Source of the DNA: Panacagrimonas sp965216805
Lineage (GTDB): Bacteria > Pseudomonadota > Gammaproteobacteria > Nevskiales > Nevskiaceae
Assembly (NCBI RefSeq): GCF_965216805.1
Contig: NZ_CBDCGN010000002.1
Location: 1,302,001 to 1,366,000, forward strand
DNA: 64,000 nucleotides
Reading direction: 5' to 3'
A model generated the notes under the pieces. The model was not told the origin of the DNA, made no database searches, and saw only the letters and a list, made by a program, of their open reading frames with translations. How positions within the stretch are numbered: the first letter of the stretch is position 1; every line of letters starts with the position of its first letter. The position numbers were made by a program, and so were the translations under genes. Below, piece by piece: positions 1 through 8,687 of the stretch.

Positions 1-1
1 C

Positions 2-253
2 CCTGACGTGCATGTGAGCAACTATCAGGGTGCGGTAACACTGACGCCGATCAACAAGGTTTACCCGCCCGACACCACGGCGATGATCTTTTGGCTGAAG
101 AATCGAAGGCCGGAGGAATGGCGCGATAAGGTGGACCACGAGCACGGCGGCCCCAACGGCGGCCCGATCCAAGTCGCCAGCATCGACACCAGCAAACTTT
201 CGACCGCCGCCCTGCAAGAGTTGCTGAGTGTCCGCCGCAATCAAGCTGTCTGA
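2..253 (+). CDS. Phage terminase small subunit, C-terminal part (5' end outside window)
   Basis: The reading frame is open from the first bases, so the start lies upstream of the window. The visible part contains the block YPPDTTAMIFWLKNRRPEEW, which I recognise from small terminase subunits of Proteobacterial siphoviruses. In the family this protein binds the pac/cos site and presents DNA to the large subunit. It overlaps the next gene by 26 bp, as is usual for terS-terL pairs. The DNA-binding N-terminus cannot be seen. The call rests on that motif and on position. Confidence 0.75.
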   Translation, partial: PDVHVSNYQGAVTLTPINKVYPPDTTAMIFWLKNRRPEEWRDKVDHEHGGPNGGPIQVASIDTSKLSTAALQELLSVRRNQAV

Positions 254-1673
254 TGCCGACTGGCTGGCGATAGAGCGGGAAGCTTGCCGACGGTCGCTTG
301 CAGAGTTCATCCGCTGCGCGTGGCACATCGTGGAGCCTGGACAGCCCTATGTCCACGGCTGGCACATCGATGCCATTGCCCAGCACCTGGAGGCAGTCAC
401 AGCGGGGCAGATCACGCGGCTGTATGTCGCGGTCCCGCCCGGCAGCATGAAGTCGCTGATGGTGTCCGTGTTCTGGCCTGCGTGGCAGTGGGGGCCGAAG
501 GCTCAGGCGCACAACCGCATCATCGCCACGTCGCACGCCGAAGGGCTCGCGATTCGCGACAACCTGCGATGCCGGCGGCTGATCGAATCGGACTGGTATC
601 GCAGGCTATGGCCTGACGTGAAGTTGACCGGCGACCAGAACGAAAAGAAGAAGTTTGAGAACACGGCGACCGGATTCCGTCAGGCAATGCCGTTCACCAG
701 CCTGACCGGCTCGCGTGGTGACTGCATCGTGATCGACGATCCGATGAGTGTCGACGACGCGGCCAGCGAGGCCAAGCGCGAAGCGGTCAACCTGACGTTT
801 CTGGAGGCGGTACCGACGCGACTGAACAACCCGGATCGCTCGGCAATCGTCGCGATCATGCAGCGGCTGCACGAGCGTGATGTCGTCGGGATCATCGAGG
901 CGAAAGGGCTGGGGTATGAGGCCCTGGTCCTTCCGATGGAATTCGAGGTCGAAAGACGCTGCACAACCAGTATCGGGTTCGCTGATCCGCGAACGACTGA
1001 AGGCGAGCTGCTATTCCCCGCGCGATTCCCGCCTGAGGTCATCGAGCGCGACCGCAAGGCCATGGGCAGCTACGCATGGGCCGGGCAGATGCAGCAGAGG
1101 CCCGCGCCGCGCGAAGGCGGCATGTTCAAGCGGTCATGGTTCGAGATCGTGGACGCGGCGCCAGCGACCCGGCGCAAGGTTCGCCGATGGGATTTGGCAG
1201 GGACTGACGCGAAGGCCGGCGGCGATCCTGACTGGACCGTGGGGCTGCTGCTGAGCGAATCCGGGGGCGTCTGCTACGTCGAAGCAGTGACGCGCATCAG
1301 AGAGGCCGCAGCGGGCGTCGAAAGAACGATCAAGGCCACTGCCATGCAGGACGGCAAGGGCGTCCCGGTGATCCTGCCGGAAGACCCGGGCAGCGCCGGC
1401 AAGAGTTACGCGGCATACCTGATTCGGCTACTCGCCGGCTGGAATGCCCGAGCAGAGAAAGAGACCGGATCTAAAGAGGTCCGCGCAACGCCCGTTTCAG
1501 CCCAGGCTGAGGCCGGCAACATCAAATTGGTACGCGGATCTTTTAACGAAGCATTCTTGGACGAAATCGCCATGTTCCCCAACGCATCCCATGATGATCA
1601 GGTCGATGCGCTTTCGGGGGCGTTTGCGTCGCTGATGGGCGGATCAACCTACAGCTTGGCCAACGTCGCATGA
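228..1673 (+). CDS. terL: Phage terminase large subunit (ATPase/nuclease)
   Basis: This is the packaging motor that pumps DNA into the prohead and cuts it. The 481-residue length is normal. A Walker A-like loop PPGSMKS lies at about residues 70-76 and a Walker B stretch DCIVIDDP at about 165-172. The RNase H-like nuclease domain starts at RRWDLAGTD (about 319-327), with D322 as the likely first metal ligand, and a late HDDQVDA motif (about 461-467) supplies further acidic residues. The GTG start at 228 overlaps the small subunit. It overlaps the portal gene by 4 bp, so the genes are probably translationally coupled. Confidence 0.93.
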   Translation: MSAAIKLSDADWLAIEREACRRSLAEFIRCAWHIVEPGQPYVHGWHIDAIAQHLEAVTAGQITRLYVAVPPGSMKSLMVSVFWPAWQWGPKAQAHNRIIATSHAEGLAIRDNLRCRRLIESDWYRRLWPDVKLTGDQNEKKKFENTATGFRQAMPFTSLTGSRGDCIVIDDPMSVDDAASEAKREAVNLTFLEAVPTRLNNPDRSAIVAIMQRLHERDVVGIIEAKGLGYEALVLPMEFEVERRCTTSIGFADPRTTEGELLFPARFPPEVIERDRKAMGSYAWAGQMQQRPAPREGGMFKRSWFEIVDAAPATRRKVRRWDLAGTDAKAGGDPDWTVGLLLSESGGVCYVEAVTRIREAAAGVERTIKATAMQDGKGVPVILPEDPGSAGKSYAAYLIRLLAGWNARAEKETGSKEVRATPVSAQAEAGNIKLVRGSFNEAFLDEIAMFPNASHDDQVDALSGAFASLMGGSTYSLANVA

Positions 1674-3007
1674 TCACCTCGATCAAGGACACGCTGAAGA
1701 ACCTAGTTGCGAACATCGGGACCAGCCGCGACAAGGCGGCCGGCAGCTACTACACGAACCCATGCACGGACGATGCGCAGCTTGCGGCGATGTACCGCGC
1801 CGCGTGGCTGCCGAAAAAGATCGTCGAGATTCCCGCCCTGGACGCCTGCCGCAAGTGGCGTAACTGGCAGGCTGAAGCTGACGACATCACCAAGATCGAG
1901 GATGAGGAAAAGCGCCTCGGGGTGAAGTCGAAGATGCTTGAGACGAAGATCAAGGCGCGCTTGTTCGGCGGCGCCGCGCTCTACATCGGGACGGGGGAAT
2001 CTGACCCGTCGCAGCCGTTGCGGCCCGAGTCGATCAGTGTCGGCGGCATCAAACACCTGACCGTCATGAGCCGGCGCGTACTGACCCCGATGGAACTTGA
2101 AACCGACCCGCTATCGGAGCGTTACAACAAGCCGCGCGCGTACATGGTCACGGGCAGCGGCATCGCGGTGGACATCCACCCGTCGCGCCTAGTGGTGAGC
2201 ATCGGAAACCCGCATCCCGAGCCTGAACTGGCCGGCGGCGTGGATTACGGCTGGGGGGATTCGGTGCTGCATGCGTGCATGGAAGCTGTCAGAAACGCGG
2301 ATGCAACCGGCGCCAACATCGCGTCGCTGATCTTCGAGGCGAAGGTCGATGTGCTGAAGATCCCGAACTTCATGCAGGGCATGGCGGATCCGGAGTATCG
2401 GCGGCTGGTTCTGGAACGGCTCACGCTTGCCGCCACCGCGAAGGGCATCAACGGCGCGCTGCTGCTGGACAAGGAAGAGGAATACGAACAGAAGTCGGCG
2501 AGCTTTGCGACGCTGCCCGACATCCTGCTGACGTTCCTGCAGATCGTTTCGGGGGCTGCCGATATTCCGGTGACGCGCCTACTTGGCCAAGCGCCCGGCG
2601 GGCTTAATTCGACCGGCGAAGCGGACCTGCGCAACTACTACGACCGCATTCAGTCGATGCAGGAACTGGACCTGCAGCCGTCCATGCAGGTTTTGGACGA
2701 ATGCCTGATCCGATCCGCACTCGGGTCGCGCCCGCCTGACCTGTATTACGAATGGGCGAGCCTGTGGCAGACCACCGCCAAGGAGCGCGCGGAGATCGGC
2801 AAGATGACGGCCGACACGATCAAGATTCTCGGCGACTCGCGCTTGATCCCGGAAGAGGCGCTGAGCAAGTCGGCAATCAACATGCTGACCGAAAACGGCG
2901 TGATCCCTGGCCTTGAAGCTGCCGTCGAAGAGTACGGCGACGAACTGCCGGAAGAACCTGCGCAGCCGACGCCTGAAGAACTGGCCGCGACGCTGCCGGA
3001 GGAATGA
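1670..3007 (+). CDS. Phage portal protein, DUF1073 family
   Basis: The 445-residue protein matches the DUF1073 portal family. Characteristic blocks include RAAWLPKKIVEIPALDACR near the N-terminus and the stretch GQAPGGLNSTGEADLRNYYD at about residues 307-326, followed by a long helical C-terminus. The portal forms the dodecameric ring at the capsid vertex that receives the terminase and the neck. The gene begins with ATG inside the terL stop and is followed by the protease/scaffold gene. Some databases name this family after the anti-CBASS protein Acb1; the two H-x-T motifs of that enzyme are not both present here, so a portal role is favoured. Confidence 0.85.
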   Translation: MITSIKDTLKNLVANIGTSRDKAAGSYYTNPCTDDAQLAAMYRAAWLPKKIVEIPALDACRKWRNWQAEADDITKIEDEEKRLGVKSKMLETKIKARLFGGAALYIGTGESDPSQPLRPESISVGGIKHLTVMSRRVLTPMELETDPLSERYNKPRAYMVTGSGIAVDIHPSRLVVSIGNPHPEPELAGGVDYGWGDSVLHACMEAVRNADATGANIASLIFEAKVDVLKIPNFMQGMADPEYRRLVLERLTLAATAKGINGALLLDKEEEYEQKSASFATLPDILLTFLQIVSGAADIPVTRLLGQAPGGLNSTGEADLRNYYDRIQSMQELDLQPSMQVLDECLIRSALGSRPPDLYYEWASLWQTTAKERAEIGKMTADTIKILGDSRLIPEEALSKSAINMLTENGVIPGLEAAVEEYGDELPEEPAQPTPEELAATLPEE

Positions 3008-3011
3008 CCCG

Positions 3012-4142
3012 ATGATGCTCTATGACGCCGTGACGACCACCGGCGTGCGGCGAACTGCGGACGGCTATTTGGTCGCTGATGTTCGCGTAGCACGTACCGG
3101 GATTCAGGAATACGCCGGTGCTGAGCTTGGCGTCGATAAGCCTATCGTCCGCGTGTATCGGCCGGAAGAGTCTGTGTTCGCCGCCGATGCGATGCGCTCC
3201 TACGCCTATCGCCCGATGACCAACGATCACCCGCGCGAGCTGGTGACGGCCGACAACTGGAAGAAATATTCCACCGGCCAGACCGGCGGCGACGTGGTGC
3301 GCGATGGTGAATTCGTCCGCGTTCCGCTGGTGATGATGGATGCCGCGGCGGTCAAGGACTTCGAGTCCGGAAAGCGCGAGCTATCCATGGGCTACACCGC
3401 CGAAATCGTATTCGGCGATGGCGTCACGCCTCAAGGCGAAGCCTACGACGCAATCCAGACGAATCTGAAAATGAACCATCTCGCATTGGTTGATGCCGCG
3501 CGTGGTGGGAATGCTTTACGCATCGGGGATTGGCGCGCCTCGAATGCTCAGGATCACGGCGCCGACAAGCCCCCTCCCATGGAGAAATCTGAAATGAGCG
3601 ACACGAAAACCCGGACGATCCTGGTTGACGGACTGTCGGTGGAAACCACCGATGCCGGAGCCCAGGCCATCGCCAAACTGCAAGGCCAGATCAAGGACGC
3701 GCAGTCTGCGTCTGACGCTTTGGTGACCGACCACGCCAAAGCCATCGCCGCCAAGGATGCCGACCTCGCGAAGAAGGATGCAGAGATCGACAGCCTGAAA
3801 GGCAAGGTTCTGAGCGACGCCGAGCTGGACAAGCGCGTGAAGGTTCGCGCCGACCTGATCGCCACCGCCAAGGCCATCGCCGATGCCGATTACACCGGCA
3901 AGTCTGACGCCGACATCCGCAAGGCTGTCGTGGTCGCCAAGTTCGGCGACGGCATGGCCGACAAGCCCGAGGCGTACATCGCCGCGCGCTTCGACATCCT
4001 GGCCGAAGACGCCAAGGCCGACCCGGTGCGCAAGGTGCTGATGAAGGGCGCCGACGGCAAGAAGCCTGACGACAACGGCTATTCGGCCTACGTCGCTGAC
4101 ATTTCCAATTCCTGGAAACCGAACCAGAAGGAGGCCCACTAA
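3012..4142 (+). CDS. DUF2213 prohead protease/scaffold-like protein
   Basis: The 376-residue protein has a DUF2213 N-terminal half (about residues 1-185, including YRPEESVFAADAM and RPMTNDHP). A charged, alanine-rich helical segment (about 215-290) resembles a scaffold. In this phage group the protein is thought to act as a capsid maturation protease fused to scaffold. The ATG at 3012 was chosen because GGAGGAA lies just upstream; an upstream in-frame start would extend into the portal gene with no ribosome site. Its stop overlaps the ATG of the cement gene (TAATG). Protease function is inferred from position and family. Confidence 0.75.
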   Translation: MMLYDAVTTTGVRRTADGYLVADVRVARTGIQEYAGAELGVDKPIVRVYRPEESVFAADAMRSYAYRPMTNDHPRELVTADNWKKYSTGQTGGDVVRDGEFVRVPLVMMDAAAVKDFESGKRELSMGYTAEIVFGDGVTPQGEAYDAIQTNLKMNHLALVDAARGGNALRIGDWRASNAQDHGADKPPPMEKSEMSDTKTRTILVDGLSVETTDAGAQAIAKLQGQIKDAQSASDALVTDHAKAIAAKDADLAKKDAEIDSLKGKVLSDAELDKRVKVRADLIATAKAIADADYTGKSDADIRKAVVVAKFGDGMADKPEAYIAARFDILAEDAKADPVRKVLMKGADGKKPDDNGYSAYVADISNSWKPNQKEAH

Positions 4143-4585
4143 TGGCCGTTCAGAGCACCTATCGAGAGGAAATTCTCGAAGCCGTCGCGGGCCAGATCGC
4201 GGACATGACCCCGGCCACGTTGATGTCTCGCACTGTCGAGACTGCAGCGGGCATCGGGTTCGGCATCGCTGTAGAGCAGGGCACCGCGGACAAGGGCTGC
4301 ATCCTGTTCGACGGCGGCACTGTCTTGGGCGTCACCGTTCGGGAGCGTTCGCTTGATGCGAATGACCCGGATGAGTTCGCGCAGTACGCAGAGGCGCGCG
4401 TGATGACCAAGGGCACTGTCTGGGTCGTGTGCACCAGCGGTTGCAGCGCAGGCGATGCCGTTTGGGTTCGCCCGTCCAACAACACTTTCCAAGACGACAA
4501 CAGCAACTCTGCTGTTCAGATCGCTGGCGCTCGCTGGGATACCAGCGCTGAAGCCGGTGCGCTGGCCATCGTCCGCATGGGCTAA
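4142..4585 (+). CDS. Structural cement protein, gp24-like
   Basis: The 147-residue protein resembles the small gp24-type decoration proteins found between scaffold and capsid genes (N-terminal MAVQSTYREEILEAVAGQIA and a later WVVCTSGCSAGDAVWVRP). Such proteins bind outside or between capsomers and stabilise the shell. It sits directly before the major capsid gene and shares a stop-start overlap with the gene before it. The composition is mostly beta-rich with no membrane segment. Function is by family and position only. Confidence 0.7.
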   Translation: MAVQSTYREEILEAVAGQIADMTPATLMSRTVETAAGIGFGIAVEQGTADKGCILFDGGTVLGVTVRERSLDANDPDEFAQYAEARVMTKGTVWVVCTSGCSAGDAVWVRPSNNTFQDDNSNSAVQIAGARWDTSAEAGALAIVRMG

Positions 4586-4596
4586 AGGAGGCCATC

Positions 4597-5526
4597 ATGT
4601 CGAATCAACTCTTTGACGCCCAGGCTGCCTTGGGTTTCGTCGTTTCTCAGACCTCGCATATCGAACGCGAGGTGTACCAGATCAAGTACCCGGATATTCA
4701 GTATCCGAGCTTGATCCCCGTGGACACGTCCGCGCACCCGTTCGCGAAGTCCGTCACTTACTACAGCTCCGACAAGTTCGGCAAGGCGAAGTGGGTCAAC
4801 GGCAACGCGGACGACGTGCCGAACGTCACCACCGAGATGACGAAGTTCGAGACCGAGGTTTACACCGCGGCCATCGGCTACGGCTACGGGTGGGAGGAGA
4901 TTAACCACGCTCAGATGTTGGGCGTGAGTCTGACCGCCGACTACGCCATGGCCGCACGCCGCGCCTACGAAGAGTTCATTGATCGCGTCGCGCTGGAAGG
5001 CGACACGACCAAGAACATGGAAGGGCTGTTCGACAGCTCGGCGGTCACCGCAACGGCGCCGACGACTGGCAACTGGACGGCCGGCGGCACCACGGCCGAC
5101 AACATCCTCAAGGACGTGAACGACGCGCTGCAGTTCGTGCACACCGCGACCGTCACCACGGTCATGGCGGACACGCTGTTGCTGCCCTGGTCTCGGTACA
5201 ACCTGATCGCTACCAAGCGAATCCCGGACACCGAGACGACCGTCTTGCGGTTCCTGCAGCAGCACAACATCTACACCGCGAACACCGGCCAGCCGCTGAT
5301 GATCCGCGGAGTGCGCAAGCTCGATACCGCAGGCACGTCGTCGAATCCTCGGATGATCGCCTACCGGCGCAGCCCACAGGTTCTGAAGCTGCATCTGCCG
5401 ATGCCGCATCGGTTCCTGCCGGTGCATCAGGCCGGTCCGCTGCGCTTCGAGGTGCCGGGCGTGTTCCGCATGGGCGGCCTGGACATTCGTCTGCCCAAGG
5501 AAATCGTCTACACAGATGGCGTTTGA
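4597..5526 (+). CDS. Major capsid protein, DUF2184 family
   Basis: The 309-residue protein fits the DUF2184 major capsid family. Supporting blocks are IPVDTSAHPFAKSVTYYS, an ETEVYTAAIGYGYGWEEI stretch and the C-terminal VFRMGGLDIRLPKEIVY. It builds the HK97-fold shell. An AAAGGAGG ribosome-binding site lies 8 bases before the ATG. A strong intrinsic terminator follows at once, as expected for the most abundant virion protein. Confidence 0.85.
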   Translation: MSNQLFDAQAALGFVVSQTSHIEREVYQIKYPDIQYPSLIPVDTSAHPFAKSVTYYSSDKFGKAKWVNGNADDVPNVTTEMTKFETEVYTAAIGYGYGWEEINHAQMLGVSLTADYAMAARRAYEEFIDRVALEGDTTKNMEGLFDSSAVTATAPTTGNWTAGGTTADNILKDVNDALQFVHTATVTTVMADTLLLPWSRYNLIATKRIPDTETTVLRFLQQHNIYTANTGQPLMIRGVRKLDTAGTSSNPRMIAYRRSPQVLKLHLPMPHRFLPVHQAGPLRFEVPGVFRMGGLDIRLPKEIVYTDGV

Positions 5527-5533
5527 GTAACAC

Positions 5534-5562
5534 GGGGCGGCCTGGATCGCCGCCCCTTTTTT
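5534..5562 (+). terminator. Rho-independent terminator after the capsid gene
   Basis: GGGGCGGC pairs perfectly with GCCGCCCC around a 7-base loop and is followed by six T. It closes the head-gene transcription block. Confidence 0.9.
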
Positions 5563-5577
5563 CGGAGGATCAACCCG

Positions 5578-5886
5578 ATGGTCAACATCACCAACAACCA
5601 CAAGGCGCCGCTCGGGCTTCCGGGCGGCATTGTTCTTGCCCCTGGCGTGAAGACGCCCGTGCCGAACTGGCACGCGATCAAGGACAACCACATCGTCGCC
5701 GCATGGGTGCGCAATCGCATCCTGACGGTGGAGGGCGCAGACGCGCCTGTACCTCAGTCGGTTACCGATGCTGTCGCGGACGAAAAGGATTCGCTGATCG
5801 CCCAGCTTGCGGCGCTCGGCATCAAGAAAGACAAGCGCACGTCGCTTGAGAACCTGCGCACTGCCTTGAGTGAGGCGCAGGGCTGA
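5578..5886 (+). CDS. Small phage protein with C-terminal helical (HeH/LEM-like) segment
   Basis: The 102-residue product is not one I can name with certainty. Its N-terminal half is beta-like. Residues 70-101 hold a lysine-rich helix-turn-helix of the type ALGIKKDKRTSLENLR, seen at the ends of many small head-associated phage proteins. A GGAGG site precedes the ATG, and the gene abuts the connector gene with a shared A. Position between capsid and connector suggests an accessory head or neck role. Confidence 0.6.
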   Translation: MVNITNNHKAPLGLPGGIVLAPGVKTPVPNWHAIKDNHIVAAWVRNRILTVEGADAPVPQSVTDAVADEKDSLIAQLAALGIKKDKRTSLENLRTALSEAQG

Positions 5887-6404
5887 TGTACTACGGCAAC
5901 CTGACCGACGCAGCGGCGTACCACGTGGATCGCGGCAACGCGGCGTGGGACGCGCTGACTTCGACGGCTCAGGAGGCCGCGCTCGTGCGCGCGTCGCAGT
6001 ACATCGACGGCCGGTATCGCTGGCGCCTGATGTCCGGGCGCTGGCAGTCGATGTTCCGCGGGACCAAGACCGGCGGGCGCGCTCAGATTCTGGAATGGCC
6101 ACGCACTGGCGCAACGGACTACGAAGGTAACGAGATCGGCAGCACGGAAGTGCCGACCGAAGTCGAATACGCGACGTATGAGGCCGCATTACGCGAGGCT
6201 GCAGACCCTGGAAGCCTGTCCCCGGACTACACCGCATCTGCGCAGGCGATCCGCGAAAAGGTCGGCCCGGTCGAAGTGCAGTACGGCGAGATGAAGGCGA
6301 CCGACAACACGACGCCGAATCGACCCGTCATCCCGCTGATCGATGAGATCATCGCGCCGCTTGTGTTCCGCCCCTATGAATTACCGGCGGTGTCCGTTGT
6401 ATGA
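5886..6404 (+). CDS. Head-tail connector, DnaT-like family
   Basis: The 172-residue protein resembles the family that databases call DnaT-like ssDNA-binding protein. In phages it occupies the head-tail connector slot (gp6-like adaptor). Supporting blocks are the N-terminal YYGNLTDAAAYHVDRGN and a central WPRTGATDYEGNEI. The gene overlaps the next by 4 bp. I infer that it docks to the portal; a DNA-binding role is not supported by anything visible. Confidence 0.65.
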   Translation: MYYGNLTDAAAYHVDRGNAAWDALTSTAQEAALVRASQYIDGRYRWRLMSGRWQSMFRGTKTGGRAQILEWPRTGATDYEGNEIGSTEVPTEVEYATYEAALREAADPGSLSPDYTASAQAIREKVGPVEVQYGEMKATDNTTPNRPVIPLIDEIIAPLVFRPYELPAVSVV

Positions 6405-6751
6405 GCGCCTTCTACGACCGGCTGAACGCTACCGCGCGCCGGCTGATCCAAGCCTATGGCAAGTCGGCGTCGGTCATCCGCATCGCCCTGTCCGGCCCGC
6501 CGCATGCGCCGGTACAGACCGAAACACCGCACGCCTGCATGCTGGTCGAGACGGGATACAAGCTCACGCTGATCCCGGAATCGCTGGTGCAGGTTGGCGA
6601 CCGCATGGGGATCATCTCCACCACGATTGCGATCAGCCCTGAGACGGCCGACAAGATCGAGATCGGCGGCATTCGGTACAACTTCGTCGACGTGAAGCCG
6701 CTGAACCCTGGTGGGACCGTTCTGCTGTACGAATTCCTGGCGAGAGCATGA
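6401..6751 (+). CDS. Putative neck / head-closure protein
   Basis: The 116-residue protein is beta-rich and has the length and position of head-closure (stopper) proteins. A helical N-terminus (FYDRLNATARRLIQAYGKSA) is followed by strands and the motif GGIRYNFVDVKPLNPGGT. This arrangement is common in short neck proteins that report a DNA- or tail-binding barrel. It overlaps both neighbours by 4 bp. No enzyme motif is present. The assignment is positional. Confidence 0.55.
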   Translation: MSAFYDRLNATARRLIQAYGKSASVIRIALSGPPHAPVQTETPHACMLVETGYKLTLIPESLVQVGDRMGIISTTIAISPETADKIEIGGIRYNFVDVKPLNPGGTVLLYEFLARA

Positions 6752-7773
6752 GCGCCACGCCGCGCCAGATCCTCGCAGAACTGGCGCGACTGGAACCGAC
6801 GGTCCTGCGCGCGTACCTCGCGGAGGTTCGCAGGCTGACCAGTAACGCGCCTGTCGCGGAGATCGAGCGACTGATTAGCTCGGGCGACGTGGCCGGCATT
6901 GCGACTGCATTGCGCATGGACGCCTCGGCACTGTCTGAGTTGCTGGAATCGATCCGCACCGTCTACATCACCGGGGGCGTATTCGAGGCATCGTCAATTC
7001 GCCCGCCGAAAGGCGCCGGCATCGCGCGACTGCGATTCGACGTGCGGAACATCCGCGCGGAGGAATGGTTGCGTGATCACAGCTCACGGCTCGTGACGCG
7101 TGTCATCGACGATCAGCGCGACGCCATCCGCGTGACCGTATCCAACGGCGCGCAGATCGGACGGGCGCCACGTTCGACCGCCCTGGACATCGTGGGCCGC
7201 ATCAGCCCGCAGACAGGGCGCAGGGCCGGCGGCATCGTCGGGCTGACCTCGAATCAGGCCGGCTACGTCGCCAACGCCAGGGCGCAGCTACTGGACCCGG
7301 AACAGATGGCCGGCTACTTCGACCGGCAATTACGTGATCGGCGCTTTGACGGCATCGTCAGGCGCGCGATGGAGGCAGGCAAGCCCGTCAAGGCGGCGGA
7401 CATTGATCGCATCGTCGGTCGCTACTCCGACCGTCTGCTACGTCAACGCGGCGAGATGATCGCCCGGACCGAAACACTGAGTGCATTCAACGCCGGCAGC
7501 GATCAGGTCTACACGCAGGCCGTCGAGGCGGGCCAGATTCGAGCCGATGCTGTCACCGCAACATGGGTCGCCACGCGAGACGGCAGAACGCGCGACTCAC
7601 ACGCTGCGATGAGCGGCCAGACCGTGGCCTACGGTGAGCCGTTCCGCACGCCGAGCGGATACCTGATGCGGTATCCGGGGGATAGCGGATTGGGCGCGCC
7701 GGCTGCTGAAGTGATTCAGTGCCGCTGTGTTGCGAGGCGGCGCGTTGATTTTCTGGCGCAGAACCTCGGTTAG
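6748..7773 (+). CDS. Minor head protein, Mu gpF-like
   Basis: The 341-residue protein carries the phage Mu F-like (SPP1 gp7) module at its C-terminus. The diagnostic pattern is ATWVATRDGRTRDSHAAMSG followed by GDSGLGAPAAEVIQCRC. The module is associated with head assembly and ejected or portal-bound proteins. The N-terminal half is helical. Its place after the connectors, not directly after the portal, is less usual than in Mu or SPP1. Confidence 0.8.
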   Translation: MSATPRQILAELARLEPTVLRAYLAEVRRLTSNAPVAEIERLISSGDVAGIATALRMDASALSELLESIRTVYITGGVFEASSIRPPKGAGIARLRFDVRNIRAEEWLRDHSSRLVTRVIDDQRDAIRVTVSNGAQIGRAPRSTALDIVGRISPQTGRRAGGIVGLTSNQAGYVANARAQLLDPEQMAGYFDRQLRDRRFDGIVRRAMEAGKPVKAADIDRIVGRYSDRLLRQRGEMIARTETLSAFNAGSDQVYTQAVEAGQIRADAVTATWVATRDGRTRDSHAAMSGQTVAYGEPFRTPSGYLMRYPGDSGLGAPAAEVIQCRCVARRRVDFLAQNLG

Positions 7774-7784
7774 AGGGGTGACAC

Positions 7785-8228
7785 ATGGCCGCCAAAAAGT
7801 TCAACGCGGCCGTGGACTCATGGGTTCGCAAGAGCAAGGCCCGCGGCCAGGCCATCTTTCAAGAGTCCGTTCAGCGCGTCATCGAACAGGCGCAAGAGCA
7901 AGGCCCATCCGTCGCCAATCCCGGCGGCGGTGGCGGAAAGATGCCGGTGGACGATGGCTTTCTCAGGGCGTCCGGACAGGTTTCATTCTCCGGCATGCCC
8001 AGCGGGCCGAAGCGGCCTGCTGTCGGGGCTGCCGTGTACCGATTCAACGCCGACGACGTTGCGCTGAGCATCAGCCGCGCACGTCTCGGCGACACGATCT
8101 TTTTCGGCTGGACTGCGGAGTACGCGCGCGCGATGGAAGCCCGATACGGATTCCTTCGCAGTGCGGCGCAGAACTGGCGACCCATCGTCGCTGCGGTGAC
8201 GGCTGAGGCCAAACGGAGGTTCCCGTGA
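7785..8228 (+). CDS. Tail completion protein, HK97 gp10-like
   Basis: The 147-residue protein has the size, position and C-terminal pattern of HK97 gp10-type tail completion proteins (FFGWTAEYARAMEARYGF and a terminal helix with PIVAAVTAEAKRRF). The family caps the tail tube or joins it to the neck. A GAGGGG ribosome site lies before the ATG at 7785. It overlaps the tail terminator gene by 4 bp. Confidence 0.65.
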   Translation: MAAKKFNAAVDSWVRKSKARGQAIFQESVQRVIEQAQEQGPSVANPGGGGGKMPVDDGFLRASGQVSFSGMPSGPKRPAVGAAVYRFNADDVALSISRARLGDTIFFGWTAEYARAMEARYGFLRSAAQNWRPIVAAVTAEAKRRFP

Positions 8229-8629
8229 CCGATGACGCGATATGGAATGCGTTCGCGGTCCGTCTCGGGACGTTTGCCGCTGGAATGAGCCCTGACGTGC
8301 CGGTGATCTATGCCGGCGTGCATGGAACGCCGCCGGACACCGGGTCTTGGATCGAGGCGAGATACTTCCCGAACCGGACGCAGAAGTACGGCATCGCCAA
8401 TGAAGGGCCGATCAGTCTGGTCGGGTTCTGTCAGGCGCTGGTCTGCGTTCGCCCTGGTGCCGGCCTTGCCTTGGACCTCGTGGATCTAGTCGTGGCGCAT
8501 TTCGACACCGGGACCGTGCTCGGTCCGGCGAAGGTCGAGATGCCCCCTTACGTGTCATCCGTGATCGAAGAGTCAGACCGGATCATGCACCCGATCACGA
8601 TTCCCTATGCTGCGCACGGCACGCGATAG
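8225..8629 (+). CDS. Tail terminator protein, DUF4128-like
   Basis: The 134-residue protein resembles the small terminators that stop tube polymerisation (gpU-like; DUF4128). It shows the common W-I-E-A-R-Y-F-P pattern and a C-terminal HPITIPYAAHG strand. In this phage class the gene is normally followed immediately by the tail tube gene. Here about 3.3 kb of accessory genes intervene. Confidence 0.6.
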   Translation: MTDDAIWNAFAVRLGTFAAGMSPDVPVIYAGVHGTPPDTGSWIEARYFPNRTQKYGIANEGPISLVGFCQALVCVRPGAGLALDLVDLVVAHFDTGTVLGPAKVEMPPYVSSVIEESDRIMHPITIPYAAHGTR

Positions 8630-8687
8630 GACGCGGTACAGGCATCGACAGAGGGAGCCGGAGTGCGACGCCCCGTTGTCTGCTGAC

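Noticed and set aside
1670..3007. Portal protein read as an anti-CBASS Acb1 nuclease
   Set aside because: Databases attach that name to DUF1073 proteins, but Acb1 needs two H-x-T motifs. Only one (H-L-T) is visible here, and the gene is in the portal position with portal length.
4582..6237. Long minus-strand frame of 551 codons across the capsid region
   Set aside because: It lies antisense to well-supported capsid and connector genes, is rich in Arg, His and Ala without domain features, and arises from the GC-rich codon pattern of the genuine strand.
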